Source: Hemileia vastatrix | Taxonomy: Eukaryota > Basidiomycota > Pucciniomycetes > Pucciniales > Zaghouaniaceae | Direction of reading: 5' to 3' | Assembly (NCBI GenBank): GCA_030280995.1 | Contig: JASXTE010000007.1 | Location: 10,569,001-10,633,000, forward strand | DNA: 64,000 bases | Part shown: one piece after another, positions 10,870 through 22,820 of the stretch | Position numbering within the stretch: the stretch's first letter is position 1 | Layout: each line of letters begins with the position of its first letter | Translations under genes and position numbers: made by a program | Notes under the pieces: generated by a model | The model's database searches: none | What the model saw: only the letters and a program-made list of their open reading frames with translations | What the model was told of the DNA's origin: nothing

Positions 10870-12140
10870 TATTGGCCAGTCGTCTACAAGAAGGAGAAGA
10901 AGAAGAAGAAGAAGAAAAAAAGAATAGGAAGGAGGAGAGAGAAATATAAAGGGATAATAAAAGGTAGAAACAAATAAAATAACTAATAAAAGTGGTGCAA
11001 CAACAAATTTGTGAGAATTGAAACAACAAGGAGTATTGATTTAATAGGGACTATTGATAAAGTAAGTATTTGATTTCTGCTTAAATAAAAATTATAATTA
11101 CTAATAAACTTAAAGCAACCTATAGGAATTTTTATAATCTTTTTATTAGACTTGTAATGCCAAAAAAATAGTAATAGAGTATTTAAAATATTATAAGTAA
11201 TGTAATTTAAGTGATGGCTGCCAAAGGGTAATTCCTGGTCTCTTTTATAGGGAAGGATACCTCTGATGCACCTCAAATGTATATAAAAAAGTAGTAGGAA
11301 TGTGAAACAAGAGATTGAAAGAATTTAATTAAAACATAGAAATTAAGAGAAAAATTTGAAACAATAAATTAAACCTGTGAATAAGAGAATATTTTTCCCA
11401 CCAGAAAGTCCCAAAACAAGTAATTAACATAATTAGTAACTAAGTGAGTATGAAACCTGAGAACTGTGAGAAAAAAATCCAAAACAGGAATTAAAGTAAG
11501 ATGTAAAGGGTTTAATTAAAACAAATAAAATTATTTTCACCGTAAAATTTATGTAATCAATTTAATTCAGTATAAAGAAAAATTAATTAATTGTTTTAAT
11601 ATTATAAGTAATTTAATAATTAGTTTAATTGAAACAATTAATTAGTGTAACAATATTACTAATTTAAAGTGAGAATTTCAATGTCATTTTATTAAATAAT
11701 TGTTTTAATTTATTTCATAATTTTACTGACACAATTAAGTGTCAAAAAAGCGCCCAATATTTATGGATAATAATATATGACAAGTTGTAGTTAATATTTA
11801 AATTTTATTAATAAATTTGTATTTATATTATAAGTTAAATTTATTATTACACTTATAATATAATTTTAAAAACAAATAATTTATTAATTTATAAATATTA
11901 AATACATAAAAATGAGCCATGATTTCATATAATATAATATAATTTTATGTAATAAAAATTAACTTAACAATAAAATAAATAAAATAATTATTTTACTTAT
12001 TTATAAAAATATTTATATAATTTTATTATTCAATAAAATATTTTATTGTAAATACATAAAATACATAATGTTATTCATTTTTATGATTCCAATAAATTAT
12101 TATAACAATTTACTGGGCTCCTGAGACAGCCTGGCTGATA
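10870..12140 (-). mobile_element. G2-type solo LTR (1271 bp) with 5-bp target duplication
   Basis: Plus-strand ends are TATTGGCCAGTCGTCTAC (10870) and ...GCCTGGCTGATA (12140). Both are flanked by GTTTC (10865-10869 and 12141-12145). The two flanks join to restore X-module sequence colinear with 54230-54260. The core promoter block near 11240-11265 reads on the minus strand, which gives the orientation. A GAAGAAGAA run near 10890 lies just inside the end. The short open frames inside show no domain. Confidence 0.9.
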
Positions 12141-12145
12141 GTTTC

Positions 12146-12556
12146 TCACTCAGTTTTCACTTTTTTTTTGGCAACAATTGGCTGTGTTTGTTGCAAGGTT
12201 AGTTCTTCATTTAAGTTAACTTTTGAAACTGATTTCTCTGTTGTAGCTTTGTAACCTACATCAAGTATTTTTGATGTGTTTGTGCAACAAGTGTACTGTG
12301 TCTTTGGTTTCTGGTGTGGATTTCTCTGCATTTCAGGTTTACTGGTTCTTTGGTTCTCAGTAGTCTGCTATTGGCTAGTTATTTGACTTTTAAAGCAGTC
12401 ATGGAGTTGTTTGGAAGGGTGAATTGTAACAGTCTCTAATTTTCTGTAGCAAATTAATCTCACCTAGTTTTTTAAAAGGGACAGGGGGTTTTCTTTCCAG
12501 TTTTACTCCAACTCCCTTGGTCAAGCCCTATAGCTAGTACTAGAGTATTGTCTACA
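12146..12556 (-). mobile_element. X module head (LTR-like), inserted in integrase of element A
   Basis: In minus sense it starts TGTAGACAATACTC at 12556, immediately after the integrase codons ...NASGS, and matches the X start at 53835, which lies in an unrelated element. Two independent junctions at the same base define the 5' end. The first 100 bp hold two potential stems: a CTATAG/CTAG-rich hairpin and AAGGGA...TCCCTT. Direct repeats built around ACACCAGAGA-like words are present, degenerate, further in. Confidence 0.8.
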
Positions 12557-13503
12557 CTTCCAGAAGCATTTTCTTTTACTATGTAAAGTCAATTCCACCT
12601 ATCAGCAAAAAGTTTCCCCCACTGACTCTCCAAGCTTGTATTATATGCCAAAACCATATCTCCAGCTTTCAAAGGTTTCCTTAATCTAAGAGCCAACTGA
12701 TTATCCCAATGTCTTACTGACTGATTTTGAATTTTCATCATTTTTGAATATGCCTTTTCTAAAGTTTCTTCTTCCTTTTCTAACTGAATAATTCTTGCAC
12801 ATATTAATTCTTCAGTAGTTTAGACTGTGTCCCAATCTACTCCAAGATATGATTTTGCCTCTAGATCAACTGGTAAAACTTCTTTCAGTCCAAAAACTAT
12901 TTTGTAAGGTAAATATCCAGTCATCCTTTTGGAAGTGATTCTGTCTGAAAATAAAACTAATGGTAAATAGTGCCTCCAATTTTCAGCTCTTGTTCCACAC
13001 ATCTTAATCAAAGCATTTTTAATAACTTGATACCCTGTTTCTACCATTCCCTCAGCTTCAGGATAATATTGGGGGTCTACCCTAACCTTAGATCCAAATT
13101 TTAATAAAACCTCCCTAAAATCTGTCCCAAATTCAGGACCTCCATCTACTGTTACCAACTCAATCTATCCATACCTCTATACCCAATTTTTCAATAAAAA
13201 ATCTGCCAAAATTTTGGCATTCTAATTAATAATAGGCTCTGCCTCTATCCAACCATTTTAATTGTATCTGGCTAAAATTAAATATTTATATCTTCCCTAC
13301 TTAATATGAAAAGCATTTAATCTAAACCTACCAAAAAGAGTGTTTTCACCAGTTGCATATCCAGGTTCCTTTGGCCTTAAATAACTTCTTCTTTGAAATT
13401 CATTGTATGATTGAACCCATTTTTTAACATTTAGCTTCATGCCAGGCCACAAAAACCTATAAGCAATTTGACTATAAGTTTCACCAACTCCTCTATGCCC
13501 TAG
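12557..13503 (-). pseudogene. Ty3 element A: integrase, catalytic part (broken)
   Basis: From 13503 down the reading is KDLGHRGVGETY, then a degraded HHCC region. The core follows, with TVDGGPEFG (second Asp), YPEAEGMVETGYQVIK (Glu) and LVLFSDRITSKRMTGYLPY. It is clearly the same family as the pol at 59202-60659. The C-terminus is cut at 12557 by module X, and several stops interrupt the N-terminal part. The HHCC Cys residues are changed (SYNEF instead of SCEEC). Non-functional. Confidence 0.8.
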
Positions 13504-13508
13504 ATCTT

Positions 13509-14684
13509 TGTCAACCTAGATATCCCTAGGACTGAGTATTTCTTATACTTAAAATATGATAACCTTAAGTACATTAAGCTTATATCTTAAAAATAAGGTT
13601 AAAACAATAATATATATGATTATATTACATATATATATAATTATTACTCTATTATATAAATGATAGTAGTTTAAATAGCTTATCCACAGCCTAATAATAC
13701 TTATTAAGGTCTTAATGGAGTCATAATATACTTATCTTAAGTGGTATAAATTAATTATTGACATACATAAGCTTATATGTATACATAAATATCATATTCA
13801 GTGAAATATGCAGTATATTATGTATACTTAGGTCTATAAGTGGGTTTTAGCCTCTTAATAGCCTATAACCTTTGTTTTTCTGATTATTTTAGGTCATATG
13901 GACCTATCCAAGCAACTCAAAACGCCTAAAGAAGCATAAAAATCTATTTCAGGCGCATACACTCAGTCTGGACAACTTAGACTGCTTCCTTGGATGGATA
14001 TTCATGGATTTATGGGTTGGGAGGTCATTTCTGGGTTAATATGGATTCTTGGGGATGTTATTGGGGGCTTGGAAATTTCATTTTTTTTCTTTATATGCTT
14101 TGGGTTACATTATATTCTCTTTGGATGAGTTATTTTACCTGTTTCTTTATGGTATCCGCTTTTATCTGGTTTTTCTATTTATGGTATGGGTCTGTGTTAT
14201 CATTAATTGTGATGGAGGGTCCTTACTGGAGATCTGGGTTTTGAATCTGCTTGAAGTGGAAGCCATGGGGAGGTGATGGGCCCTCACAGTGCTGTAATTT
14301 CTGGGGATAGCAGTGACATCATCTGGGTTGAAGGTCTGTGCACACCAGTGGATTTTGGTATAAGTAAGGGAGGATTTTGATGGTTATTAGACATCAATTA
14401 CTTACTACAATTCAAAAAAAAATTATAACACAATTATTATTATTCAAAGATATATTATAAAGCCATTTTAAATTTATTTCATCTTTATAAAAGCTATAAC
14501 TATATTATATTCATCTATTTTCCACCACTAGCACACATTAGAATTCAAGTATTGTGAGTTTTATTTGAGTATAACTATTTTATTAGTCTTCCCCTGAGGT
14601 TTAATCACTAAATAATTTATTAAAGAGTAGTAGGACTATTAATAAATACTATTAAATCATACTTATATACTAGATACACTGACA
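13509..14684 (+). mobile_element. Y-type solo LTR (1176 bp) inside integrase of element A
   Basis: It begins TGTCAACCTAGATATCCC and ends TAGATACACTGACA, flanked by ATCTT at 13504-13508 and 14685-14689. Removing it joins A's integrase codons ...LKSLNED and KDLGHRG as in the intact relative (ESLHEDLGHRG). A W/F/Y-rich open frame at 13990-14276 is shared by the other Y copies, with no known domain. Confidence 0.92.
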
Positions 14685-15700
14685 ATCTTCATTCAGTGAT
14701 TTCAAAACCAACTCTTGTGCCTTTCTCTGAGTAATACATACTTCAGGATTTGGATAACTCCTCCTCTTTAACTTTCTATCAGATAGATAAAATTCTGGTG
14801 ACTTCATTTTAATAGCCACCCATTCATCACTATCACAATAATCTGGCCTTTCCAAATTTAACAAATATTTAAACATTTAAAAATAAAATCCCATCTGTGC
14901 CCAGACTTCATCTTCAAATTCCAATAATATCACATCTATGAGGACTTCCCTATCATTAAAATCACCTGCACATGTATGAGCCAATAAATTTAAAGCTTGA
15001 ATTTACACTTTATCATAAAATATTCTTGAACTTTCCTTTTTTAAACCTTCCAAAATTTTTATAACCAAATTTTTTTTCACTTTTTCACCCTTTTCAGCAT
15101 CACTAACCTCCTTTTAACCAAATTTTCACAAACACCCAACCTCTCTTTAACCAAATTCCTAAAAATAAAACATATAGGCTGTTCACCAACTTCTTACTAT
15201 CCCACACAATTTAACATGTTCATCATAATATACCAAAACATATCCAACCTCTTTTTTACCAAATTCATCTACACCAACCTCAAACTCCCAAAGCACATCA
15301 TTTACCAAATTTTAAAAATTATAAAGTTTATCCTCATGGTGGATGTCTTTATTATGTACAATTATTAAGCCAGAAAGTTTAACCTTATGTGGGAGGTTGT
15401 CCTCATCTTTATTTAAAATTATAGAACCTTCCAGTTTAACCTCATGCGGAGGTAAAGAAAGTATTCAGAACCTTTTGTGCTGGCCTTGATTACACTTATA
15501 GCTTTTTCAAATTCTTCAGTGTTAGAATCATCATTAGTAGGTTGTCTTCTTGATAAGACATCTGACATAGTGAATGTCTTTCCAGGCTTGTGAACCAATT
15601 TTAGGAAAAGTGTTGAATAAAAGCTGCTCATCTGCTCATGGGTGCATTTGGTATACGTGGGGAATTAATAAATATAATTAAAGATTTTGCATCCACTTGT
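14685..15700 (-). pseudogene. Ty3 element A: RNase H end, linker and integrase N-terminus (broken)
   Basis: Minus-strand pieces match B: RNase H end with KPGKTFTMSDVLSRRQPT (about 15540-15600), then an acidic linker, then YLLNLERPDYCDSDEWVAIK and QRKAQELVLKSLNED (14690-14876), the integrase start. The linker (15320-15455) holds three copies of the 22-bp CAGTTTA motif. Many stops and indels. Confidence 0.75.
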
Positions 15701-16094
15701 AATTAAAAGTTTTGTCCCCATAAGATTTTTGAAGCCTCTTTAAAATTTTTCCACTCCACAGACTTCCAATTTTGGCTGAGAGTATCTTGATTCCACCTCA
15801 GTAAAAACCACAGATTCATACCTGAATGGTCTGATATAACAAGATTTATCCATTTGGGACAGAAAAGCCCCAGCAGAAATCTTAATAGAGTCAAATTCTA
15901 AATAAATCCTGCCTGCATCTATTCCATAATCTAAGTTATGCAGGAAAAAATCCCTCTCAACAACCTTCTTCAACTTCACAAATGCCACCTCACAATCTTC
16001 ATCCCACTCTCAATCAGCATTCATCCTAGAAAATCTTCTCAAAGGAGCAGCTAATGAAGAAAAGTCCTTGATAAACATTCTAACATAAACACAT
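15700..16094 (-). pseudogene. Ty3 element A: RT C-terminus and RNase H start
   Basis: The minus-strand reading CVYVRMFIKDF (16090-16060) and later MAFVKLKKVVERDFFLHNLDYGIDAGRIYLEFDSIKISAGAFLSQMDKS aligns with B's segment around 61230-61440. The first RNase H Asp of the family (AVDSS in B) is present as EFDSI. The upstream RT, including the catalytic FIDD box, is missing: at 16095 the sequence switches to the 3' part of module X. Confidence 0.75.
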
Positions 16095-17460
16095 TGTCAG
16101 GGGCATGGCTCATAAAATGGCTGGGGGACATCTTTTAAATATATTTAATTTTAATTTCTTAAATTTTAGGAGATTCTTTTATATATAAAATTTAATTTTA
16201 ATATTACAAATAACCACTTAAATAATAATAATAATAATAATAAAATAAGTAGTATGTAGTTTTTTAGGGTTATATATATATAGTTTTTCTAGTCTCATTA
16301 AAATTTTTAGCAGAATCCTGATGAATTAAGGAAGATTCTCTTTTGATGAAGATGGAACAGTGAATGTTTCAGGAGAGGCCTTATGAAGTCTTTCAATTTA
16401 TTCAAATTTATGACATTGTTTATTGTCCAGCCAAGTGGCTAATTTAAAGTGAAATTTCAAAACTTTCCCTCTGGAAAATACTTCTGCATGATTTTTTGGT
16501 GTATAATCTTTGTAATGGGCCAAGTTAACATTGAAAATAGAATATAGTTGTTGAGCAACCTAGTTACATTTCACCATAGTTGAAGTGGGCTCTGGGTCAG
16601 GTATAAAATAAGCGGATGTAGAATAACAGGATCCAGAAGAATCTAGATCTGGTCATCAATAAAAAGCCAAGAGAAAGATTTTAAAAGATGAATGAAAATA
16701 TTAATTGCTTAATAGACACAACTGTGTCAATCTCAAGATTTAAAGGAAGGATTGGAAGAAATATTTCTTCAAGAAGGGAAGAATATGAATTTTGAATGTT
16801 GTGATATGAAGGTGGTTTTAGGAAAGTTAGGATGTCTCTGTAAATATCAGAGAGTGGAGATCCATTAACTGAAGAAATATTTCTTTTCTTATGGAAAACT
16901 ATTGGAGGACTAGGAGATCTGGGTCTTTTTGATGATTAAGAAGGACAATGAGGGCTTCTAAATTTAGGTTGAGGAGGAATAAGCTCTGTCATAGGAGGCG
17001 GAGAGAAAGAAGAAGGAGAAGGAGAAACATCCAGAGCTGATTTAGAATGATTCAAAATTGCTTTTGGAGAAGTAGGAGTTCTAGGGATGACAGAAGAGAG
17101 TCTTTATGGGAGAGAAGGAGCAGCATAAGGAGAAGAAGGAGGTGGACCCAGATATTCAGAGTCAGAAGGAATATTTAAAAATGCTGATGGTGTGAAAGGA
17201 TTAGTTTTTTTAGAGGTGGATGATTTTGGAGAAAGAGTAGAAGACTTTTAATGAGAGGAAAAGCTGGTAGCAGGAAGGGGGAATGAGCCATATTTGAGGC
17301 CAGAGCATTTTCTCTTTTTCTCAAAGCAGTTGAAACAGGCCCTGTTTTAGGTATATCTTTTCTTGTTATAGGTGAAGGTGCACTCTTTATGTTTAAAGGA
17401 GTAGTAATCACAGGATTGGTCACTAAAAGCAGTGAATTTGGAAGGAGTCATCTTCAAAAT
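16095..17460 (-). pseudogene. X module relic: Zn-cluster gene 2 and 3' flank
   Basis: In minus sense from about 17455: MTPSKFTAFSDQSCDYYSFKHKECTFTYNKKRYT, stop, NRACFNCFEKKRKC. This matches gene 2 at 56329 (YSFKQC...CTFTL...YNRACDSCYSKKKRC). A serine/proline-rich tail follows to about 17000, then a frameshifted remainder. The 3' flank ends with TCCCCCAGCCATTTTATGAG and CCCCTGACA at 16095, homologous to 58115-58155. Stops abound. The C-x2-C-x6-C basic half is intact in this decayed copy. Confidence 0.7.
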
Positions 17461-18395
17461 TTGAAAATTAGAATGAAAAAGGATAACCTGGATAGGAAAT
17501 AAGGAAAGGGGGAAAAATGTGGTGAGAATGCACTCAAGGATAGTATTAGGAAGTTGGAATCAACACAATCATTTGTCCACTATGAGCTAAAACTGGAAAT
17601 GAACTTTAGGGTTTGGTTCTCTAAAACCTTAAACTGGAAATAACAGAAAAATTTCAATCACTGGTCCCTTATAACATAAAACTGGCAAATAAATTTCACT
17701 TTGTCAACCAAGACTATAATCTGGAAATTGATTAAAATTTTGCATCTCAAGGATATTAGGTGGAAATTTTAATCAAGTGGAATATTCAATTCAGTCATTT
17801 TTAATTTGTCACTGTCTCATCAGTACTAAAACTGGTACTCACCCATTTGGAGAACTCAGTCATAAATGAAATAGTGCAACTAACTTTAGGCAATAGATAT
17901 TTCATTAAAATAAGTTATTTAGGATTAAAGAAAGATGGAGATTTTAAAGGTTATTTATAGATTTTTTTAAAAGTTAAAAGTATAGGTGCTAGGAATGTAA
18001 GGATTTATGATAAAAATAGGAGTGATTTTTAAGGGTTGGAAATTTATTTGAATTTTGTGATGCTGAATAATAGAGGAAGGACAGGATCTGGATTTAGTGG
18101 GTCTCTTTGGTGGACTATTTTTAGGTGAAGCTTGGAGGACCTTATAGCAAAAATGGAATCAGAGTATTTGGCTCAAGGGGAAGCCCAATGGGAATGGAAA
18201 CAACAATTTTCGGCTCATTAGGGATTCCTACTCTCTCATTCTGTGAAGAGCAATGGAGAATAATAGAGGAGAGTTTAAAGGGATTTAAACCTTGCTCTCA
18301 GTAGTAAAATCATCACCATGCAAATGTGGTTTAAATTTTTTTTTTTTAAAAATATGACAAGTATATGACAAATAAAATGAATTGAAATCAACCAG
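17461..18395 (-). other. X module relic, inter-gene region
   Basis: This corresponds in position to 55620-56330 of the 55-kb X copy but is diverged and AT-rich. I do not recognise the CAGTTTAAAGTC repeat array here. No gene. Confidence 0.35.
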
Positions 18396-19170
18396 ACAAT
18401 AACAATTATCATCAGCACTAAAGAATTAAAGGAGTCAAAGTATTATAATTTTAAAGAAGAAAAGACAATCAAAATAAATAATACTTTTGGAATCTTTCAA
18501 AATCATTATCAACAATTTGCATTGTAATTCTTCTCTTCATTAAATTTTCAGTATTATTAGCATGAGTTTCCTGAAAAAAAGTTAAAAATTTACTCTTCAT
18601 ATCATCACAATTTCAAGAAAGAGATATCTATGAAATTTAGGATAATGATTTTGGTAATCATTCTGCACCTGGCCAATGTCATCTGTATTGATGATTTAAA
18701 TAGCTTAGGAGTTGGAAGAGATAGTAGTTGAATTTGGTATCAGTAGAAGAATTATTAAATTAAAATTAAAAGACTAAATTTTTGAGCCAGGAAATAATTT
18801 TTAAACAAAACTGAATGGAGAAACTGGAATAATAGGATTGGGATCTTGAGATGGAGGAGGAAGTTCAGGATTGTGATTTTTAGAAGAAGAAGCTGTTTTT
18901 GCCTTTATATTATTAAAGAAGGTGGGAACTTTGATAATCTCTTTTTAGGAACAGTAGGATCAGGAAGAGTGGCTGTCCCAGTATAGACTTTAGTACTGGA
19001 AGGTAAAATTGGAAAATTAAACTTTATTTGATTAAGGCTGAAAAGATGAAAGGCAGTTCTTCAAGGAAGACCAAGGTTAGAAATCAAAAAAGGAACATGG
19101 TATTTGGTGCAAAGTTCACATGGGACAGTGAAGTCTTTTGATGACATATTGATGATGATATTTTTCTTTT
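18396..19170 (-). pseudogene. X module relic: Zn-cluster gene 1
   Basis: In minus sense from about 19150: MSSKDFTVPCELCTKYHVPFLI..., with a stop in LGLP-stop-RTAFHLFS. The arrangement P-C-x2-C-x6-(C to F) matches gene 1 at 55008, with later Cys changed to Phe. Further down, a helical stretch DDMKSKFLTFFQETHANN...LMKRRI...DNDFERFQKY resembles the C-terminal domain of gene 2 at 57540-57680. The alignment is weak, and frames are broken. Confidence 0.5.
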
Positions 19171-19292
19171 TAAATTGAAATTGATCAGGACTAGTCAAGG
19201 CAAATGGCTGAAGAGGATGAAGAGAGGATGAATATGTGTTTGATCAAATATGCAAATTTAAAGAATGGGTAAATTCTTCATTGGAGGAAGGA

Positions 19293-20414
19293 TGTGGTAG
19301 TAAAAAAATTAGTATGGCACTTAAAGCTGTTAAAAATTAATTTTTTGGGAATGATTATAGAGATTTGAAAGTCCAACCTAATTTTAAAATGGTTATATTA
19401 AATGAATTAAGTATTAAAAGTGGTTAAAAAGGGTTTTTTTTACGGGTCAAGATTTTACAAATAATTACTGAGCAGGTAATGCAAGTATAAGTCAAAAAGT
19501 GCTTGGAAATTAAATTCAGGAGTCACAAAAACCTTTGGGAATTTTTCTGGAATATTTACTATTTTTCTACTATCTCTAATAATTGTATTAAGTATTTTTG
19601 ATCATTTTTGATTTTTCATAATTTGTTTAATTTTGATAATTTTCTACTTGGTGAATAGGGCTGTGCAGGCTATGAAAATTAGAATATAATATAAAGGAGA
19701 AGTAGCTCTATGATATGTAATTTCTCTAGATTCTTAATTAGTATTTCAAAGATTCTAATTGAGTCTGGAAGTCCATATGAGCTCCAGAATTATTTGGATG
19801 AGATCTGTACAAACTCTGGAGATCTCCAGATGAGCTCCAGACAAGTTTCGGAATGCTCCAGTTAGGGAAAGTAGGGTACATGACATACTATGAACATAAA
19901 TCCTGTAAACTCGAAATTAGACATGTCAATCTTTCCATATAACGAAAAAAAATCATCATATAACAGATAATTATATTATATAACAAATTATAAAATTCTA
20001 ATACCCTTAAAAATAAAACAATTTTACAAAAACATTATAATAAATTCATACATGATCATAAATATTAACTTTTAGGGTACCATTATCAAGGTCTCATTAC
20101 CAGGGTTCTGATTTTAAAAACTAAATCTCATAAAGATAAAATCTTCATAGAAATATATTATTCAATCATCTATATAACTTTTCTAAATACAGCTTCACTT
20201 TTGTGTTTTCCAACCTCATTATAAAGAACACGGATTCTAAATCTCAACACCATTAACAACAAATAGCTTATAAATTATATATTATCAACTAGAGTTAATA
20301 GCTTAGATAAATTTGAACTCTTTATTTTAATTTAAGGGACAGGGTTTTCTTTGTTTATCCAACTCCCTTAGATTTTGCTTACAGCAAGGCAACTGTAAGA
20401 GTCTTTCTACAACA
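19293..20414 (-). mobile_element. D-type LTR, old copy (1122 bp)
   Basis: In minus sense it starts TGTTGTAGAAAGACTC (20414) and ends near 19293 with CTACCACA. It aligns over its whole length with the solo LTR at 50059-51186 (1128 bp). The start has a 7-bp hairpin CTTACAG/CTGTAAG followed by AAGGGAGTTGGA...CCCTGTCCCTT. Compared with the younger copy, CpG sites are mostly TpG or CpA (CTGGAG for CCGGAG). No matching target duplication was found. It is followed directly by the X gene 1 relic in the same orientation. Confidence 0.8.
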
Positions 20415-21063
20415 GTTCAGTGATTGGTGTGGTGATTTAGATAAAAGTATATAAGAATGGACAAGTGAATATGAGTTAGAAATGTGAATTTAAGATTGGA
20501 TTGACATAGTCTGTAGTACAACAGTGAGTTTATATATCCTATCTATACAACATATTACATAAGCTATATACAAGTATCTAAGCACACTACTATTATTCTA
20601 TTTGTCTAAAATGGGATAGAAGGTTTACTATTTCAAATTGTACAAATACATTATTTCACTTTTGTGTATTTTGATAATTTTGGTGAACCATTCACTACGC
20701 ACCAAGTAAGATATACCTGATGGGGATAATTTAGGGAGGGACATAAGGTCAGAAAAGTAAGTGCAAGAAAAAAAAGTGCAAGAAAAGTAAGTGTAATTAA
20801 AATCATTTGAAACCTCTGTTTTTCGAAAAAAAAATTTGAAAAAAAATTAAAAAAAACAGAAAAAAATAAAATATGAAATAAAAAATAATTTTTTGAAGAA
20901 AAAAAAATTAATAAACAAAATTTCTCATGGTTGCTAGATATTTTTCTTACAATAATTTTTATCACATATTTTTTTTGCACATATTTTCCATACACATATT
21001 TTTCTTGCACATATATTTCTTACACATATTTTTCCATCCTTATGCCCCTCCCTACAATATCTC
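20415..21063. other. Spacer with short A/T-rich tandem words
   Basis: No gene. GTGCAAGAAAA words around 20755-20790 and CACATATTTTTCTTG words around 20960-21035 are partly complementary, which could form a long hairpin. The intervening 20820-20920 is a poly-A/T tract. Confidence 0.5.
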
Positions 21064-22190
21064 TGTCAGCCAGGCTACTAGACTTATCAAGTAAAATAAT
21101 TATTTATTTTACTGAGATGAAGCCACACCTTTTTAATTCATATTGTTAATTATTTTATATTTACATATGTATTACTTAAAATAAACTAAATAAGTACAAT
21201 AATTAAATTTAGTAATTATATAAAATTAATAATAATGTCCCTTATATTTTTACTCCCTAACACCATGCTCAATAACAGGATGAAAAGGAGTAAAATTATA
21301 CTAAAATACTAAAGAAAAAAAATTCAAATTTCTTTATTAAGAAATTTAAAATTCTATTAATATTAAAATTTTAAATTCAAAATGTTTTACACTAAGTGTG
21401 AAAATTTCAGGGAACTCTAAAACTATATTAAATAATGTGATACCTTTTATTGACGCATCATTTTAGTATCCTTTTTTTATGTGCACAAACTTATTTTTGG
21501 AATGGTTTCTCTCTCACACTCCCTTATGAATAGTTGTTTACTCCGTGTGTTATCTCTCAACTTTTGCCTATAAAAGGCCTTCTCTTTTGTGTTGCTTTCA
21601 TCATTAATTACTTACCATTTTTATTAAACATTTATTATATAAACTACTTATTACTATTATTTATATTTCAATAGTTTAAATAACCGTAACACTAATCATA
21701 AATTATAATAATATTTATAAAATTCTACCTCTTATTATTTGAGTAAAAAAAACTTATAAGGTAAGAAAATATGTACTTGACTTTGGGAATTGTAAATCCA
21801 CTGTCCAAAACTGTAAATTGCCACTGAAAATCTTCTCGACCAAAAGGAGTCCCCCAATACTTGCGGCCCTTTCCAAATTGTCCACAGCGCATTGTCATCT
21901 TGAAGCCAGCAAGCAAGGGACTGTGCGATGTTGAGGTACCTGCAAAGACAATTGGATGACAAAAACAACAAACTTCAAAGACCACATGACTTTTTTTTTT
22001 GCTGCAACCGGAAATCAAACCGCGCTCCAAAACTTAGGTTCATATATTGGAAATATCCATATATATTTGTGGTAATCATATTAATTACTATTTGTGGGTC
22101 ACTTTTCAAGTTTCATTGTCTATGTATACTTTTTACTCAGCACTCTGTAAGTAGAATTAACTTGCTCATTTTACAGGGGGAGGTGTCTGA
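21064..22190 (+). mobile_element. G1-type long LTR (5' LTR of a plus G element)
   Basis: It begins TGTCAGCCAGGCTACTAGAC and carries a GCCTATAAAAGGCC core promoter near 21568. It continues into the conserved U5-like block (TTGCGGCCCTTTCCAAATTG) and CATTTTACAGGGGGAGG near 22170. The leader repeats and gag follow directly. The exact 3' end is uncertain by about 15 bp. Confidence 0.75.
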
Positions 22191-22194
22191 TAAA

Positions 22195-22815
22195 TAAAAT
22201 ATTTTCTTTCCTATTTGAACAAGATAGAACTTTATTGTTCTTAGTCCCAGAAGTAATACAAAAATTGAATTAATTATTTTATATTTTTTTAATTATTTCA
22301 GTTGACCTCTGTCATGATAATTAAAATATTATATTATTGCTTCAGATGGCCAATTGTCCTGGTAGTAAAATAATAATATTTAAAAATAATTGAATTGATT
22401 ATATTAAAATTATTTCGGTTAAAAATAAGTCCTGGTAATTGAATTATTTAAGTTGAAATTAAGTCTTAGTAATTAAAATTATTTTCAGTAGACATTAAGT
22501 CCTGGTAATTAAATTCTTCAGTTGACTTTAGTCCTGATAATCATAAACTTTTACATTACTCATTACTAAATTATTTTATTATTTCAGTTGATTTATTTTA
22601 ATCCTGGTTATAAAATTACTTTTAATTAATTAATAAAATTTTGATTATTATTTCAGTTGATTCTTCATCTGAAAAACATTATATTCTAATTATTCCAGTA
22701 GATTATAAAATCATGATAATTACTTATATATTAAATGTTTTTTCCCTTATTTTTCTTTAAGTAAAGTAAAAATAATAACTGATTAAATATTTCTTTCTCT
22801 CAGTTCAGGTTAAAT
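22195..22815 (+). repeat. 5' leader repeats of element G
   Basis: Repeated units of TATTTCAGTTGAC...AAGTCCTGGTAATTA fill about 22290-22720, as in the other G copies. A run of T/A follows, then the gag start. Non-coding. Confidence 0.75.
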
Positions 22816-22820
22816 AGAAC

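Noticed and set aside
10760..11276. Two open frames of 89 and 97 codons on the minus strand
   Set aside because: They lie inside the G2 solo LTR, partly in a GAAGAAG run, have no motif, and are not kept in the other G2 copies.
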